A stretch of 64,000 bases of DNA from Blakeslea trispora (lineage: Eukaryota > Mucoromycota > Mucoromycetes > Mucorales > Choanephoraceae): assembly GCA_025331445.1 (NCBI GenBank), contig JAIWNE010000001.1, positions 310,001 to 374,000 of the forward strand, in the 5' to 3' direction. The notes beneath the pieces are model-generated. The model saw only the letters and a list, made by a program, of their open reading frames with translations, was not told where the DNA came from and did no database searches. This document shows positions 48,512 to 61,444 of the stretch, in pieces (the stretch's first letter is position 1; the number at the start of each line of letters is the position of its first letter). A program made the translations under genes and the position numbers.

Positions 48512-48911
48512 ATTGTGCCAAATGATAAATATGAGATAGAGCCAAAAGAATTAAAAACGCAATAAATACAAGTCCAGAGCGCTCTACAGCCTTGAAGTTA
48601 GTTTATTCGTTTTTTATTGGCTTTCTAAAGAAAAGACTTTCATTCGCAACGTACTTAGAAAGGCATAGGTATGTTTTTGAGTTGAATTCATATTGTCATT
48701 TAAAAAAAAAAGAAAAGACGAAAAGAAGAATTGCATGATTTTGATCCTTCAACAAATTCAATCTCCACTTACAATGATGATGAAATGGGTGTCATTAAGC
48801 TGGCAGTCACTTTGAAGAAAATCATAGGACTTTGAAATGTCCCTTTTGTTGAGCATTTTTAGGGCGTTTTCTCAGTAGGAGAAGCCCTTTTACTTTTGTC
48901 CGCAAAAAATT

Positions 48912-48976
48912 TGTCAAGTCAAGTCAAGTCAAGTCAAGTCAAGTCAAGTCAAGTCATGACATGACATGACATGACA
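48912..48976. repeat. Pentanucleotide microsatellite (TCAAG)n-(ACATG)n
   Basis: About eight units of TCAAG pass directly into about four units of ACATG, a compound repeat. It stands immediately 5' of the endonuclease relic and may mark the end of an inserted element. Confidence 0.9.
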
Positions 48977-48978
48977 AG

Positions 48979-49569
48979 AATAACAAAATTTACGGCTTAA
49001 AACTTACTGTTCCCTTTTTCGTGACCGCTGAAACATGGACTACCAATAATCATATTATTGAAATTCCTGGCTTCAAACAAGTTGCTCGAGTGAATGTCTA
49101 TGGCAATGTTCCTAAAGCAAATGGTAGCGCTTGCTTTGTCAAGACATCTTTGCTTGAGTTGGCTGGCGTATCCAATGTTCATGAGCAATTAGTATGTGAC
49201 AATGCAGGACACGAAATGGCAATCTCAGCCTTTGTTCTCAAAGACACACTTATTGCATCTGTATACTGCTCACCCAGATTTACGAAGGAAGTCGCTCTTG
49301 TGAAATTGGAAGATTTACTAAAGGTTGACACCAGGTTCAAAATCATTGCAGGCGACTTTAACTCACATTTTGATGACGAACAAAATCCTTTCAGTAGCCT
49401 ATTCAATCAGTATGGATTAAGCTCAACTTTAGATGAAGAAGTCAAAAGCACCACAAAGTACAAGTCATTCATTGATAATGTTTTTACCAACATTTCCACT
49501 TTTCATTCTGGGCGATATATATCATATACAAGCTTTCATGACCCTCTATTTATGCAATTCAATTTTTAA
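48979..49569 (+). pseudogene. Endonuclease/exonuclease/phosphatase (EEP) domain relic of a mobile element
   Basis: An open frame of about 197 codons without a normal ATG start. Its text fits the apurinic-type nuclease domain found in non-LTR retrotransposons and some Helitrons: FVTAETWTTN (ETW motif), SVYCSPRF, IIAGDFNSHFDD (catalytic GDFN) and a C-terminal SFHDPLFMQF (an SDH-type motif with Ser-Phe-His). The N-terminal part of the domain is missing at the microsatellite boundary and no reverse transcriptase follows. It is therefore a 5'- and 3'-truncated fragment. It ends 136 bp upstream of the Nup96-like start. Confidence 0.7.
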
Positions 49570-49704
49570 TCATATTTTTCAAAATAAAGTTATAAAGTTA
49601 TAATACAGTCACAGCAATCCAGAAAACGCCCGATTCATGGACTTAGTCTACTAAGTTCCTTGGCTAGCTTTTTCTTCTTTTTTTTTCTTGTCATTGTATT
49701 TATT

Positions 49705-51410
49705 ATGCTTATTGGCAGAAAACGTCCTCTCCAGCCTACTTACAAAAGGTGAGTTGTTGGAAACATGTTGTTTTACTATGAAATAAGAAAAAGAGTCACT
49801 GAAAATAGTCTATGACTAAACCCTTCTATAAACTTAGTAAAATTGTGGACGTCTCAAGTCAAACACGAGAAAAGGTAATGAATAAGGTTTTATCCAAGTT
49901 TGAGAGATATTTAAATAACATACAAAAAAGTAGAAAGCAAAGCATGTTATGCCTATTTTGATGGATCAAAGTATACTTGTACCAGTCAAAGACGCTTTGC
50001 CCACAGCTCAATTAAAACCAAATGCAGACCTAAGTGCTTATTATGTACCTGACACAACATCCGTCGATGCCGACTTGATATGGTCATTAGCCAGTGTCCT
50101 GTTTAAAGAAGACGTGGCTCTTGTGGGACATTGGGTTCGAGACCTGATCAAGCCAGGGTTAGAGAGTCAATTGGAGCGCACTCAAAAGATATATCCCGAG
50201 GATCCATTTGTCAGTACCTTTGTCTACCTATCCTTTGGACAGCGAGACCTAGCGGCCGAATCTGCTCAAAATAACAACGATTATTCATTAGGCATGTACA
50301 TTGTTCACTCTGAGCTAAAAGATTTAATGACTGTCGTGAGAGAGCAGATTGCTTCCTTCAAGATGAAAGGTGAATGGAAAGCTATGTCTGTCTTTCACAG
50401 GAAATGTTGGTATATCATGGCTGGCGATCTTGGTTGTATGATAGAGGATGACTTTGTTGTCACTGAAGGTGTTTATTGGCAATCTGCTCTTGGCATGTAT
50501 TTATGGTACACCAATCGACAGGGAACAATAGCTACTCTGAAGCATTACAACAAAGCATTAGATAGATCCATAGCTGACATTCATCACCTCCGGACTGTTC
50601 AGCATACAGCCCCACCTGATATTAGTTGTCTATGGTATCAACTCTTACAGTTCTTCAGAGGCGATAGAACAGTGGCTCATATTGAAGAATGGCCATTGGA
50701 TTTGGTCTTTTTGTTGTCTCTCTATAGTCCAGAAAGTGGGATAGATGAGGCTTATCTAAAGAGATGGATTGACCAGTTGGAAAGAATGGATATGGCAGAA
50801 TGGGCTATTTATGCTTGTCTTTTTATGAAAAAGTAAGTATTTGTGTTTGAGAGATAAGGAAATGTTCAGTTGATTCACTATTTGATAGTCCTCAGCAGCA
50901 TATGAGTTATTTGTTAAGACAGTGTGAATGGCAGGATGAATCAAGGCTGTTGAATGAATTTCATATTCCAAAGAGACAGATTCAGATTGCAAAAGCATTG
51001 AATGCGCATGATGCGTGGGATTATGAAGCGGAATATAAACATCTTGTCGAGGGTGAGCTGTTTGATCAAGCCAAGCTAGCCCTCCTTCATTTCTTATTAC
51101 CCAAACTATTTCAAAGTAAGTCCTTTTTTTTGTAGTGTGAGCAAACATATGCTTATGTTAGTCTATAGATACAGAACAAGATATCACCACAAGCCTTGAA
51201 TTCATCAACAAAATTCCCACTGACCACCAAGATGAACACATCAGATTGCTTCATCAAGCCTATCAATACCTTCTCTCACCTTCTACTACCGAAAACACAA
51301 CCTCACTTAAAGATCAACTTAACCAACTCAAGGCATCCTATCCTTCAAGAAATGTAAACGAACTCTTGGAAGATTTGATATTAGCTATTGAATTAACTGA
51401 ACAAGCATAA
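49705..51410 (+). CDS. Nup96/Nup145C-type nucleoporin, short form
   Basis: Scaffold nucleoporin of the Y-complex. Exons 49705-49748, 49838-49874, 49943-50832, 50889-51115 and 51169-51410 join in phase to 479 residues. The conserved Nup96 helical core is recognisable: IWSLASVLF, DPFVSTFVYLSFGQRDLAAESA with SLGMYIVHS, WPLDLVFLLSLYSPESGIDE, WAIYACLFMK, then CEWQDESRLLNEFHIPKRQI and a C-terminal TPR-like end. Nup96 is usually about 800-950 residues and is normally made as a Nup98-Nup96 precursor. Here no FG repeats, no autoproteolytic domain and only a short N-terminus are found. The 5' end lies next to a mobile-element relic. Truncation or missed upstream exons are both possible. Confidence 0.75.
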
Positions 51411-51420
51411 TAAACTATCT

Positions 51421-51753
51421 TTATTGAAGTCTGACATAAGTAGTGGTGTATCGGTTATAGGCCAATACAAGAGCAACACCGGTAACTAAACCCTTGTAGA
51501 AATTAATAGCAGCAGGCGATGTCAACACATTTTCTGCCTCTTGGATCTTGGGTCCAGCCTTTCGTTTAAGGTCAGCCAATTCAGCCTTCAATTTTTTCAC
51601 TTCCTCTTCTGCCATCTGAGTTGCTTTGGCAGCCTTTTCTGGTGCATTATCCAATACTTGATCTACTTTATTTGCTGCTTCGTGTGCACCTGAGCTGACT
51701 TGGTTGGCTACCTCGTCTGTCTTTTGAGCTGCTTTTTGACTATTGCTTGACAT
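51421..51753 (-). CDS. Small alpha-helical membrane protein, OM14-like C-terminus
   Basis: 110 residues from ATG 51753. The N-terminal 75 residues are Ala/Lys/Glu-rich and form amphipathic helix repeats (AAQKTDEVANQ, AANKVDQVLDNAPEKAAKA), then EEEVKKLKAELADLKRKAGP, a short coiled coil. A hydrophobic segment (YKGLVTGVALVLAYNRY) near the C-terminus would anchor it. Late-embryogenesis-like repeats plus one TM resemble fungal mitochondrial outer-membrane OM14. The assignment is by resemblance only. The gene converges on NUP96 with 10 bp between stops. Confidence 0.7.
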   Translation of the reverse strand: MSSNSQKAAQKTDEVANQVSSGAHEAANKVDQVLDNAPEKAAKATQMAEEEVKKLKAELADLKRKAGPKIQEAENVLTSPAAINFYKGLVTGVALVLAYNRYTTTYVRLQ

Positions 51754-52436
51754 TTTGTTATATGTATATATGTGTGTGTGTGTAAATTCGAAAAAAGAAA
51801 TAATAAAAAAAAAAGAATAGAAGGAAAACACATCATTTTTATAATGTCAGTAGGGTTTAGATGACAGGTTGTGTATTTCACCATCTTCCATAAATAGAAA
51901 CTGAAACCTTTTTGTTCATCTATTTTTCTCACTTGCTTTTTTCCTTTCTTTTCTTAATCAAACGATCTTGTATTTTATCGTTTGTTGTCAATGTATAGTC
52001 AAGATTGTATCAAGGCTATAAAATGTATTTAGATTGTTCAATTGAGAGAACGTGTGGATGCTAGTTGGCATGGAAACAGGATTGAATATTATGCAGCTAG
52101 AATTTTGTATTCACCGTAAGGAGACAGGGGGGTTCATAAGAAAGAAATGCCCTCTCGCATTACATCAACTATGACGATTTAGTCTCACAGCTATCATTGT
52201 CTCTATAGTAAGACATATGAGGGACTTTTTTTTTTCAATTGGGATATGAATTACCAAAAAAAAAAAGAAGGGACTCTCTTGTTCATCCATTCTATTGGCT
52301 GACCTTGAGATACTCTCTTTCTCTTTATCACTTTATACAACAATCAACTAGATACATTTACTATAGAAATCCAATTCCACTCTCTCTCTCTCTCTTTTAA
52401 TGCCATTTTCACTATTTAAAGAAATGCTCTTGGTTT
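51754..52436. other. Intergenic, no gene seen
   Basis: 683 bp containing the promoter of the OM14-like gene and the 3' end of DPH5. A (CT)n run lies at 52380-52397 and an A12 run near 52255. No gene is recognised. Confidence 0.5.
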
Positions 52437-53351
52437 TTAATGAACATATTCTTTCTTTACAATAGCCATAAAACTTTCAGGATTCAAAGCATATTCCTTT
52501 ACAAATTCAGCTTCCATCTCATGCATACGAGAACCAATCAAGACAAGTGAATGAAGAGGTCCTCCAAAATCAGCATCTACCAATTCCTCCAAAGTGCCAG
52601 CAATGATCTTTTGTGTACTAGTACCAATACGAGCACATCCAATGGCCAATGAACTAGGCTTACAAATACCTTCTTGACGGTTTTCTTCAATTTCCAGCAA
52701 CTGTTCAACAGCCTGGTTTACTGTCATGTAGCGTGGTGGCTCATAAATCAATCGACCTCTAACATAATTTTCCTATGATCGTTAGAAGATCCATACCCCT
52801 TTTTGTATCGATATAACATACCTGGCCATGTTTTCAATACTTTGTTCCTTCACCTTGATATCCAATAAACATAAAGTATGAAGACCAAAATTATGATTTT
52901 CCTTGATTCTATCATAGAAACTATCAGGACGCCAAGTCTCGGTAAAGAAGACAATAGAGATGGTTTGTCCAAAGTTATAGAGTTGAAGACCACAGGCACC
53001 AATGGCATTCATGATAGATGCATTATGGATCACTTTGACAGGAATATTCAATTCACGGGCACGAATCACAAGGTCAGTATGGGTTGTGGCACCATAAGGG
53101 TCACCTACAACCAAGAAGGAAACATCGACTGTATCGGCATTGGCAAGAATAGTATCACTATCTGATTCTACCATCTCACGATCGGCAATCACGACTTCTT
53201 TGCCATAATAGTCTTCTAGCTTTTCCTTGCCAACAGTCAAGATCGAGGTATAGGCTTCTAAATAAATACGCTCGGAGCCCTTGACGGCCTCTAAACCAGC
53301 AACAGTGATATCTTTTTCATCACCTAAACCAAGACCCACAACGTAAAGCAT
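52437..53351 (-). CDS. DPH5: Diphthine methyl ester synthase (DPH5)
   Basis: SAM-dependent methyltransferase that methylates the modified His of elongation factor 2 on the way to diphthamide. Exons 53351-52822 and 52758-52437 (minus) give 283 residues. The start [20 protein letters not shown] is the family signature. [38 protein letters not shown] and [20 protein letters not shown] follow. The acceptor at 52759 was chosen because it gives [14 protein letters not shown]; the earlier AG breaks the frame. Length and motif order match the yeast and animal enzymes. Transcribed divergently from AMP deaminase. Confidence 0.97.
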
Positions 53352-53983
53352 ACTTTATTGTTGAATAACAAAAATATTATTTAAAAAAAAAACTTTAAGG
53401 CTGTCAAAAAAATAAAAATGGTCACTTTACTATTTTGGGTGTCCTGATTTTGAGTGTCCCGGAGTTCTAATAGAGCCTCCCAATCTACTTATTTGGAAAA
53501 TGCAATTTGCACTTCTGAACTGTTTAAACTGTCTCATCTCTAAAAAGAAGCATAAAGCAAGTTATGAGACTGTAGATAAAGTTCATCTTATAATTTATTT
53601 TGACTAGTGAAGGTAAAGAAAGAGTGGCTACTTCTCTAGTTTTTGTGGACACCCAAAGTATCCGACACCTTATTTTAAAATTTCAGTTTCATAAGGCTCA
53701 GCTAGTTTCCTTTTTATTGCTTTGAATACCTCTTTATTGAACAAGTTGCCATAGAAACGGATTTTGTTATTTTTGCGTCCTCTTTTTTTTTCTTTTTGTT
53801 AGTATTCGAATAAAGAAATGAGAGTGATAGAAAAAGTAAGAAAAAAGTAAACCTTCATGTTCGCCGAATCAATTATGCGCATGATGTTCGTCATGCAAAA
53901 CGACTATTTTTTGTGGTGGGTTTAAATTGTACTCTCCCCCCTTTATTTTCCCTTTTTTTCTTTCTTTCTCTCTTTTGATAAAA
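53352..53983. other. Divergent promoter region of DPH5 and AMP deaminase, with an inverted-repeat remnant
   Basis: 632 bp. An imperfect inverted repeat TATTTTGGGTGTCC (53431-53444) against GGACACCCAAAGTA (53648-53661) encloses about 200 bp with no coding content, as in a decayed MITE. The region next to AMP deaminase is pyrimidine-rich (53937-53976), the usual leader type here. Confidence 0.45.
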
Positions 53984-56631
53984 ATGACACTTGAAGACGA
54001 AATCGATACACCATTCTTTGATTATCATCATCAAAGAGCCATTCAAGATGTAACAAATGATAGCTAAATATGATTTTAATCCCACATTTAATCTCTTTAA
54101 ACAGCATGATAGTAAATATTTTGTTCAAACAAGTCTTGGTAAACCATACGATAACGCGTCTTCTGATGAATTGGAGGATGAACGCCTTCAGCAACAACAT
54201 TTGCCTGCTATTCCTTTGACTTCAGCTGTCAATGATGTACCTGCTAATACTTTTGTTGCTAATAAAGGTAATATTCTTTTTATTGATATTACTAAAAAAA
54301 AACATGCATATCCAATAAAAGAGAAATTCCTTTAGATGATGGTATCACAGCTGAGTTACGCGAATTATACAACACATTTCAAAAATGTTTGGACCTACGT
54401 GAAAAATACATGATAAAATCCAAGCAACGATTTGAGGATAACCCAAAAAACAGAGAAGATTGGGAAATCTATCCTCCACCTCCACCTCCTTCTTGGCCAT
54501 TACCGTCTCCAGATGAACTGGCAAGAAGAAAACAAAAGGAAAAACAAAGAGAAGATGATCCCACAGGATCTGTTGGAATCGATTTTGATATCAACAAAGT
54601 GACTATTCCTAAAGCACATACAGTAAGTTGGAGTATCCTTATTGCTTTACACGGTTATTAAATCGGGAGGGAAATTAGTACACTTATGGCATAGGCACAG
54701 ATGGATTCTATCATGTCTATAAAACACCAGAAGGTAAGACAAGATAACCGACATGAAACATTTTACTAAAAAAAATATTAGATAAAGACAATCGAAATCC
54801 TGCTTATCAAGTCCCTTCTTGTAGAGATTTCTTTAGCGATCTTGACTTTATCTTGACATCCATTAGTGATGGGCCAGCCAAAAGTTTTGCCTTTAGAAGA
54901 CTACGTTACTTGGACTCTAAATGGCAAATGTACATTCTCTTGAACGAGTTTCAGGAACTAGCTGATTCCAAGAGTGTGCCTCATAGAGATTTCTATAACG
55001 TACGTAAGGTCGATACACACGTACATCATTCAAGCTGTATGAATCAAAAACACATGCTTCGATTCATCAAGTCCAAGATGAAAAAGTCGCCTGATGATGT
55101 AGTCATCTTTCGTGATAATGATCATCTTACTCTCAAGGGTGTGTTTGAAAGTCTTGGCCTGACTGCTTATGACCTCAGCATTGATACCTTGGACATGCAT
55201 GCTCATAAGGACTCGTTCCATCGGTTTGACAAGTTCAACTTGAAATATAATCCCATTGGTGAAAGTCGATTGAGAGAGATCTTTATGAAGACAGACAACT
55301 ATATTCAAGGTCGCTATTTGGCGGAAATTACACGTGAAGTTGTCTCTGATCTTGAATCCTCTAAATATCAAATGGCAGAATATCGTGTCTCTATCTATGG
55401 ACGTTCTATTCATGAATGGGACAAGTTGGCCCAATGGGTCATTCATAACAAGTTACTTTCGCCCAATGTACGTTGGTTGATTCAGGTACCTCGACTCTAT
55501 AATATCTATAAATCAACTGGTATTATTGAAAATTTTGGTGATATCATTAAAAGTAAGCAAACATCTTTCTATATAACACAGCCTTCTTGATGTAACCCTT
55601 CCTCTATAGATGTTTTTGAACCTTTGTTTGAAGTAACCAAGGATCCTACCTCTCATCCTGAACTCTATATCTTTTTACAAAGAGTCGTAGGATTTGACTC
55701 TGTAGATGATGAGAGTAAAGTAGAACGATCAGGCTATGGTGAATTCCCCCTGCCAAAGGACTGGACCTATTCTTCCAATCCACCTTACAGCTATTACCTT
55801 TACTATCTCTATGCCAACCTTGCCTCACTCAACCATTGGCGACATGAACGCGGATTCAACACGTTTGTCCTTCGACCTCACTGTGGAGAGGCAGGAAATA
55901 CAGATCATTTGGCTGCTGCCTTCTTGACTTCACAGGGGATTAGTCATGGTATCTTACTGAGAAAGGTACCTGCCTTACAATACCTCTATTACCTTGCTCA
56001 AATTGGTATTGCCATGTCCCCGCTCTCTAACAATGCACTCTTTTTGACCTATGAGCGCAATCCTCTACCTCAATTCTTCCAACGTGGCCTCAACATCTCT
56101 CTCTCAACCGATGATCCATTACAATTCCATTTCACTCGAGAACCTCTGATCGAAGAATACAGTGTGGCTGCTCAAATATGGAAACTCTCACCTACAGACA
56201 TGTGTGAATTAGCACGCAATTCAGTCCTTCAGTGTGGTTGGGAACATAAGGTCAAGCAACATTGGATCGGTAAGGGTTATACCGAGCCAGGTACTCGGGG
56301 GAATGACATGAGCAAGACCAATGTGCCTGATATTCGAGTGGATTATCGATATGAGACGTTGATGGAAGAGCTGAATGCACTCAGACGGTATGCACCCAAG
56401 GAAACAGGAGGTGAAGAAGCCAGTCTGGAAGACATGTCTCAGAGAGAGATGGTGGGTATTGCAGGATTGACAGAGGGACCTCGTTTGCAGCAACAGGTTA
56501 TACATCAGCAGCGGGAGGATCAAGAGAATCGTCATCGTCATCATGATTGGCATGATAGAAGAGATTCTTTTCCTGGTGTTGCTGTTGTAGCAGAGCGTGC
56601 TAGACAAAGACGTACAAGTCAAGGAAAATAA
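53984..56631 (+). CDS. AMD1: AMP deaminase
   Basis: Converts AMP to IMP and ammonia in the purine nucleotide cycle. Exons 53984-54049, 54105-54267, 54336-54622, 54679-54733, 54782-55552 and 55610-56631 give 787 residues. Zinc-site and active-site motifs of the adenyl-deaminase family are present: [54 protein letters not shown] and [20 protein letters not shown]. The N-terminal about 150 residues are poorly conserved and carry a polyproline run ([14 protein letters not shown]). The C-terminus is Gln/Arg-rich. An in-frame TAG inside the first intron confirms that the splice at 54050 is required. Confidence 0.97.
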
Positions 56632-56954
56632 TAAACATTGTATGTGCGACCCGGGCATAATCTTGACGTCAGCTCAACTCCGACCTGATTTTTTTTTTGA
56701 TGTTTTCTCTTTTGTAAACTGGAAAGGTGTCTTTTGTAAATTCATTGAGAATAACTTAAAAAAAGCTAATGCCCCTACCGGCGGAGTTTAAAGTGGTTGA
56801 TTTTTCTTAAGCTGTGACGAACATTTTGTTTATTTTTTTTTCTTACTACTGTCAAGAAAGAGGCCCTTTTTTTTCATTTTCTACATTAATCTATAAACAC
56901 CCCCACTCCTCTCCCCCTTCACTTCTTTGAGACATATATAAAAAAAGAAAAGAA
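56632..56954. other. Intergenic, no gene seen
   Basis: 323 bp between two plus-strand genes; C-rich tracts (56900-56921) precede the NDUFA9 leader. Confidence 0.5.
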
Positions 56955-58668
56955 ATGCTTTCTTCAACTGCTGCTAAACGTAAATTAAGAAATGATTGGC
57001 TTTTATCAAGCAAACTGACTTTTCATAAAATAGACATCAGTCGCTCCAATATTCTCAACCAAACTGTAATAGCTCTTCCCTCCCCCCTCTAATTTTTTTC
57101 ATGTCAGAGAATATTAACCATGTTTTAATGGATAGCGTCGCATGCACGATTTGACTTTGAGAAAGAAGACTGGTCAACCCATGATCAAATACGGTTTGGG
57201 TGGAAGGTACATTCAGCACACCGACTTTTTTTTCTTTTCTTGTTATTCATGAGTATCGATAGATCTTCTACTAACGGTCACATCGCTACTGTCTTTGGTT
57301 GTACTGGTTTCTTGGGTCGTTATGTTGTCAACAAGCTTGGTAATGTATAGTTTTATTCGTTTCTATGGAAACTATTGACACTATTTAATTTATAATAGCC
57401 AGACAAGGTACACAGGTTGTTGTTGCTTATCGTGACCCTGATGAAGCCAGACATCTCAAGGTTGCTGGTGATTTGGGTCAAATTGTTCCCTTGGAGTTCG
57501 ACTTGAAGAACAAGGAACAATTGGCTGAATGTGTTCGTCACTCTGATATTGTTTACAACTTGGTTGGTCGCGATTACGAAACCAAGTAAGGATAACCGAA
57601 AGAAAAAAAGGAAAGAGGATATTGATGTGTGTGAATAGGAACTTTACTTTTGATGCTGTTCATGTAGATGGTGCTCGTAGCATTGCTGAAGCTTGTGCTG
57701 AAAACAGTGTTGCTCGATTTGTTCAAGTCTCTGCCTTGAATGCTTCCGAAGATTCTACTTCCAAGTTTCTTCGTACCAAGGTAAGAAAAGCATTCTATAC
57801 ATCAGCAAGGCACATTTGACGATGATTGTTTTGTATAGGCTTTAGGTGAAAAGGCTGTTCGTGAAGTCATTCCTGATGCCACCATTGTTCGTCCCGGTAC
57901 TATGTGGGGTCATGAAGATCGTTTCTTGAACAGAATTGGTGGTAAGTGTGTATGTGTGTCATTCAGTTTGGATACATGTATCTGATTTGAATCAATAGAG
58001 GACAGTGGTTGGCAATACTATGTCAATGAAGGAAACACCAAGATCCGTCCTGTTTCCGTAAGTGATTCGATTTAGAAATAGTGTCAAAAAGGAAAAGGAG
58101 AAATACTGATATTATTTTCAAGGCTATTGATGTTGCCCATGCTCTTGAAGTCATGTTGACTGCTGAATCCACCATGGGTAAGACTTATGAACTCTACGGT
58201 CCCAAGGAATACACCATCAAGCAAATCTTTGACCTTGCTCGTGAAATCTCCATGAAGCCTCTTCCTATTCGTAATGCCCCTACTCCTGTCTTCAAGTAAG
58301 TTTAGAATTAGTATTTATTTCATTCTTTTCTTTTTTTGCTGACATGATGCTTTTATTAGGGCCATTGCTACTGTTTTAGACAAGTTGCCTTACAACCAAA
58401 TGATCAGCCCTGATTTGATTGAAAGAGTAAATAGAAATAACTCTTTATATGTTGAATGAGTCTAACATCTTATTCGATATAGATGACATTGGATGACAAG
58501 ATCACACCCGGTGCTCTTACTTTCAAGGACTTGTACATTGAACCTACTCAATTAGAGACTGTTGCTATTCAATACTTGAGAAGATTCCGTAGTAACGCTG
58601 TCTTTGATCTTCCTTACGAAAAGGGTGAAGGCCAAGTTCAAAAGGGTGTTTACCACATTATCGACTAA
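56955..58668 (+). CDS. Mitochondrial complex I 39/40 kDa subunit (NDUFA9 / NUO-40)
   Basis: Accessory NADPH-binding subunit of NADH:ubiquinone oxidoreductase, of the short-chain dehydrogenase fold. Ten exons (56955-57065, 57136-57206, 57263-57339, 57399-57585, 57639-57780, 57839-57941, 57999-58057, 58123-58295, 58360-58426, 58483-58668) give 391 residues. The N-terminus is Ser/Lys/Arg-rich, as for mitochondrial import. Core motifs are [18 protein letters not shown] (Rossmann glycine loop), [85 protein letters not shown] and [15 protein letters not shown]. The end of exon 1 was placed at GTAATA so that [15 protein letters not shown] stays in frame; an earlier donor (after AAA C) breaks it. Confidence 0.95.
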
Positions 58669-59128
58669 ACTTAGTTTATTTCTTGTTATAGCAAGAAAGA
58701 ATTGTTATAAAAATATATATATATAATATTGTTCAAAAAATCTTTGTCTATTGAGATGCTTCAAGTTTTTAAGTTTCTAAGGTTATGCACTATAATGGAA
58801 GAATTTCTGGTTTCTTATAGTTAGCAGTGCATTATTATGTCCAAAAAAGAAAGTGTTTTCTCGATGTAACAGGCGTTACACAACTTTGCCTCCTTTTCTT
58901 ATCTGTTGTCTGTTTACATAATCAATGGACGCAGGGTTACACCATCATTTAAAATGATTCGTCTAACTAGTGATCTAGTCTTTGTATGAATTAGACTAGC
59001 AGTGATAAAAACAAGAAGAAAAAATAGTTGTATGAATTTTATTCAACTACTATACATCTATAAAGTGGAGAAGGGGGGGAGATAAGCGTGGGCTTTTTTA
59101 TATATAAAAAAAGACCTGATTGTTTCTC
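58669..59128. other. Intergenic, no gene seen
   Basis: 460 bp between two convergent genes. AT-rich, with a TA-alternating run at 58710-58729 and a G-run at 59075-59080. No coding content. Confidence 0.5.
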
Positions 59129-61227
<2,099 letters not shown>

Positions 61228-61444
61228 ATCAATCAAAAGTCAAAGAAGTGTAACAAAAAAAAAGAGAGAGAGAAAAAGGAAAGAAGAATGAATGAATTTA
61301 TGTACATACTTTAGAATATCGGAACATATTACTAATTTAACAAAATGTCAATTCCAACTGTCTCTCTCTTTTTTTTTTCCTTTCAAAAAGACCATCTCAA
61401 AGAAATCAATATGATGTAAGAAATGATTCTATAACCGTCCAGTT

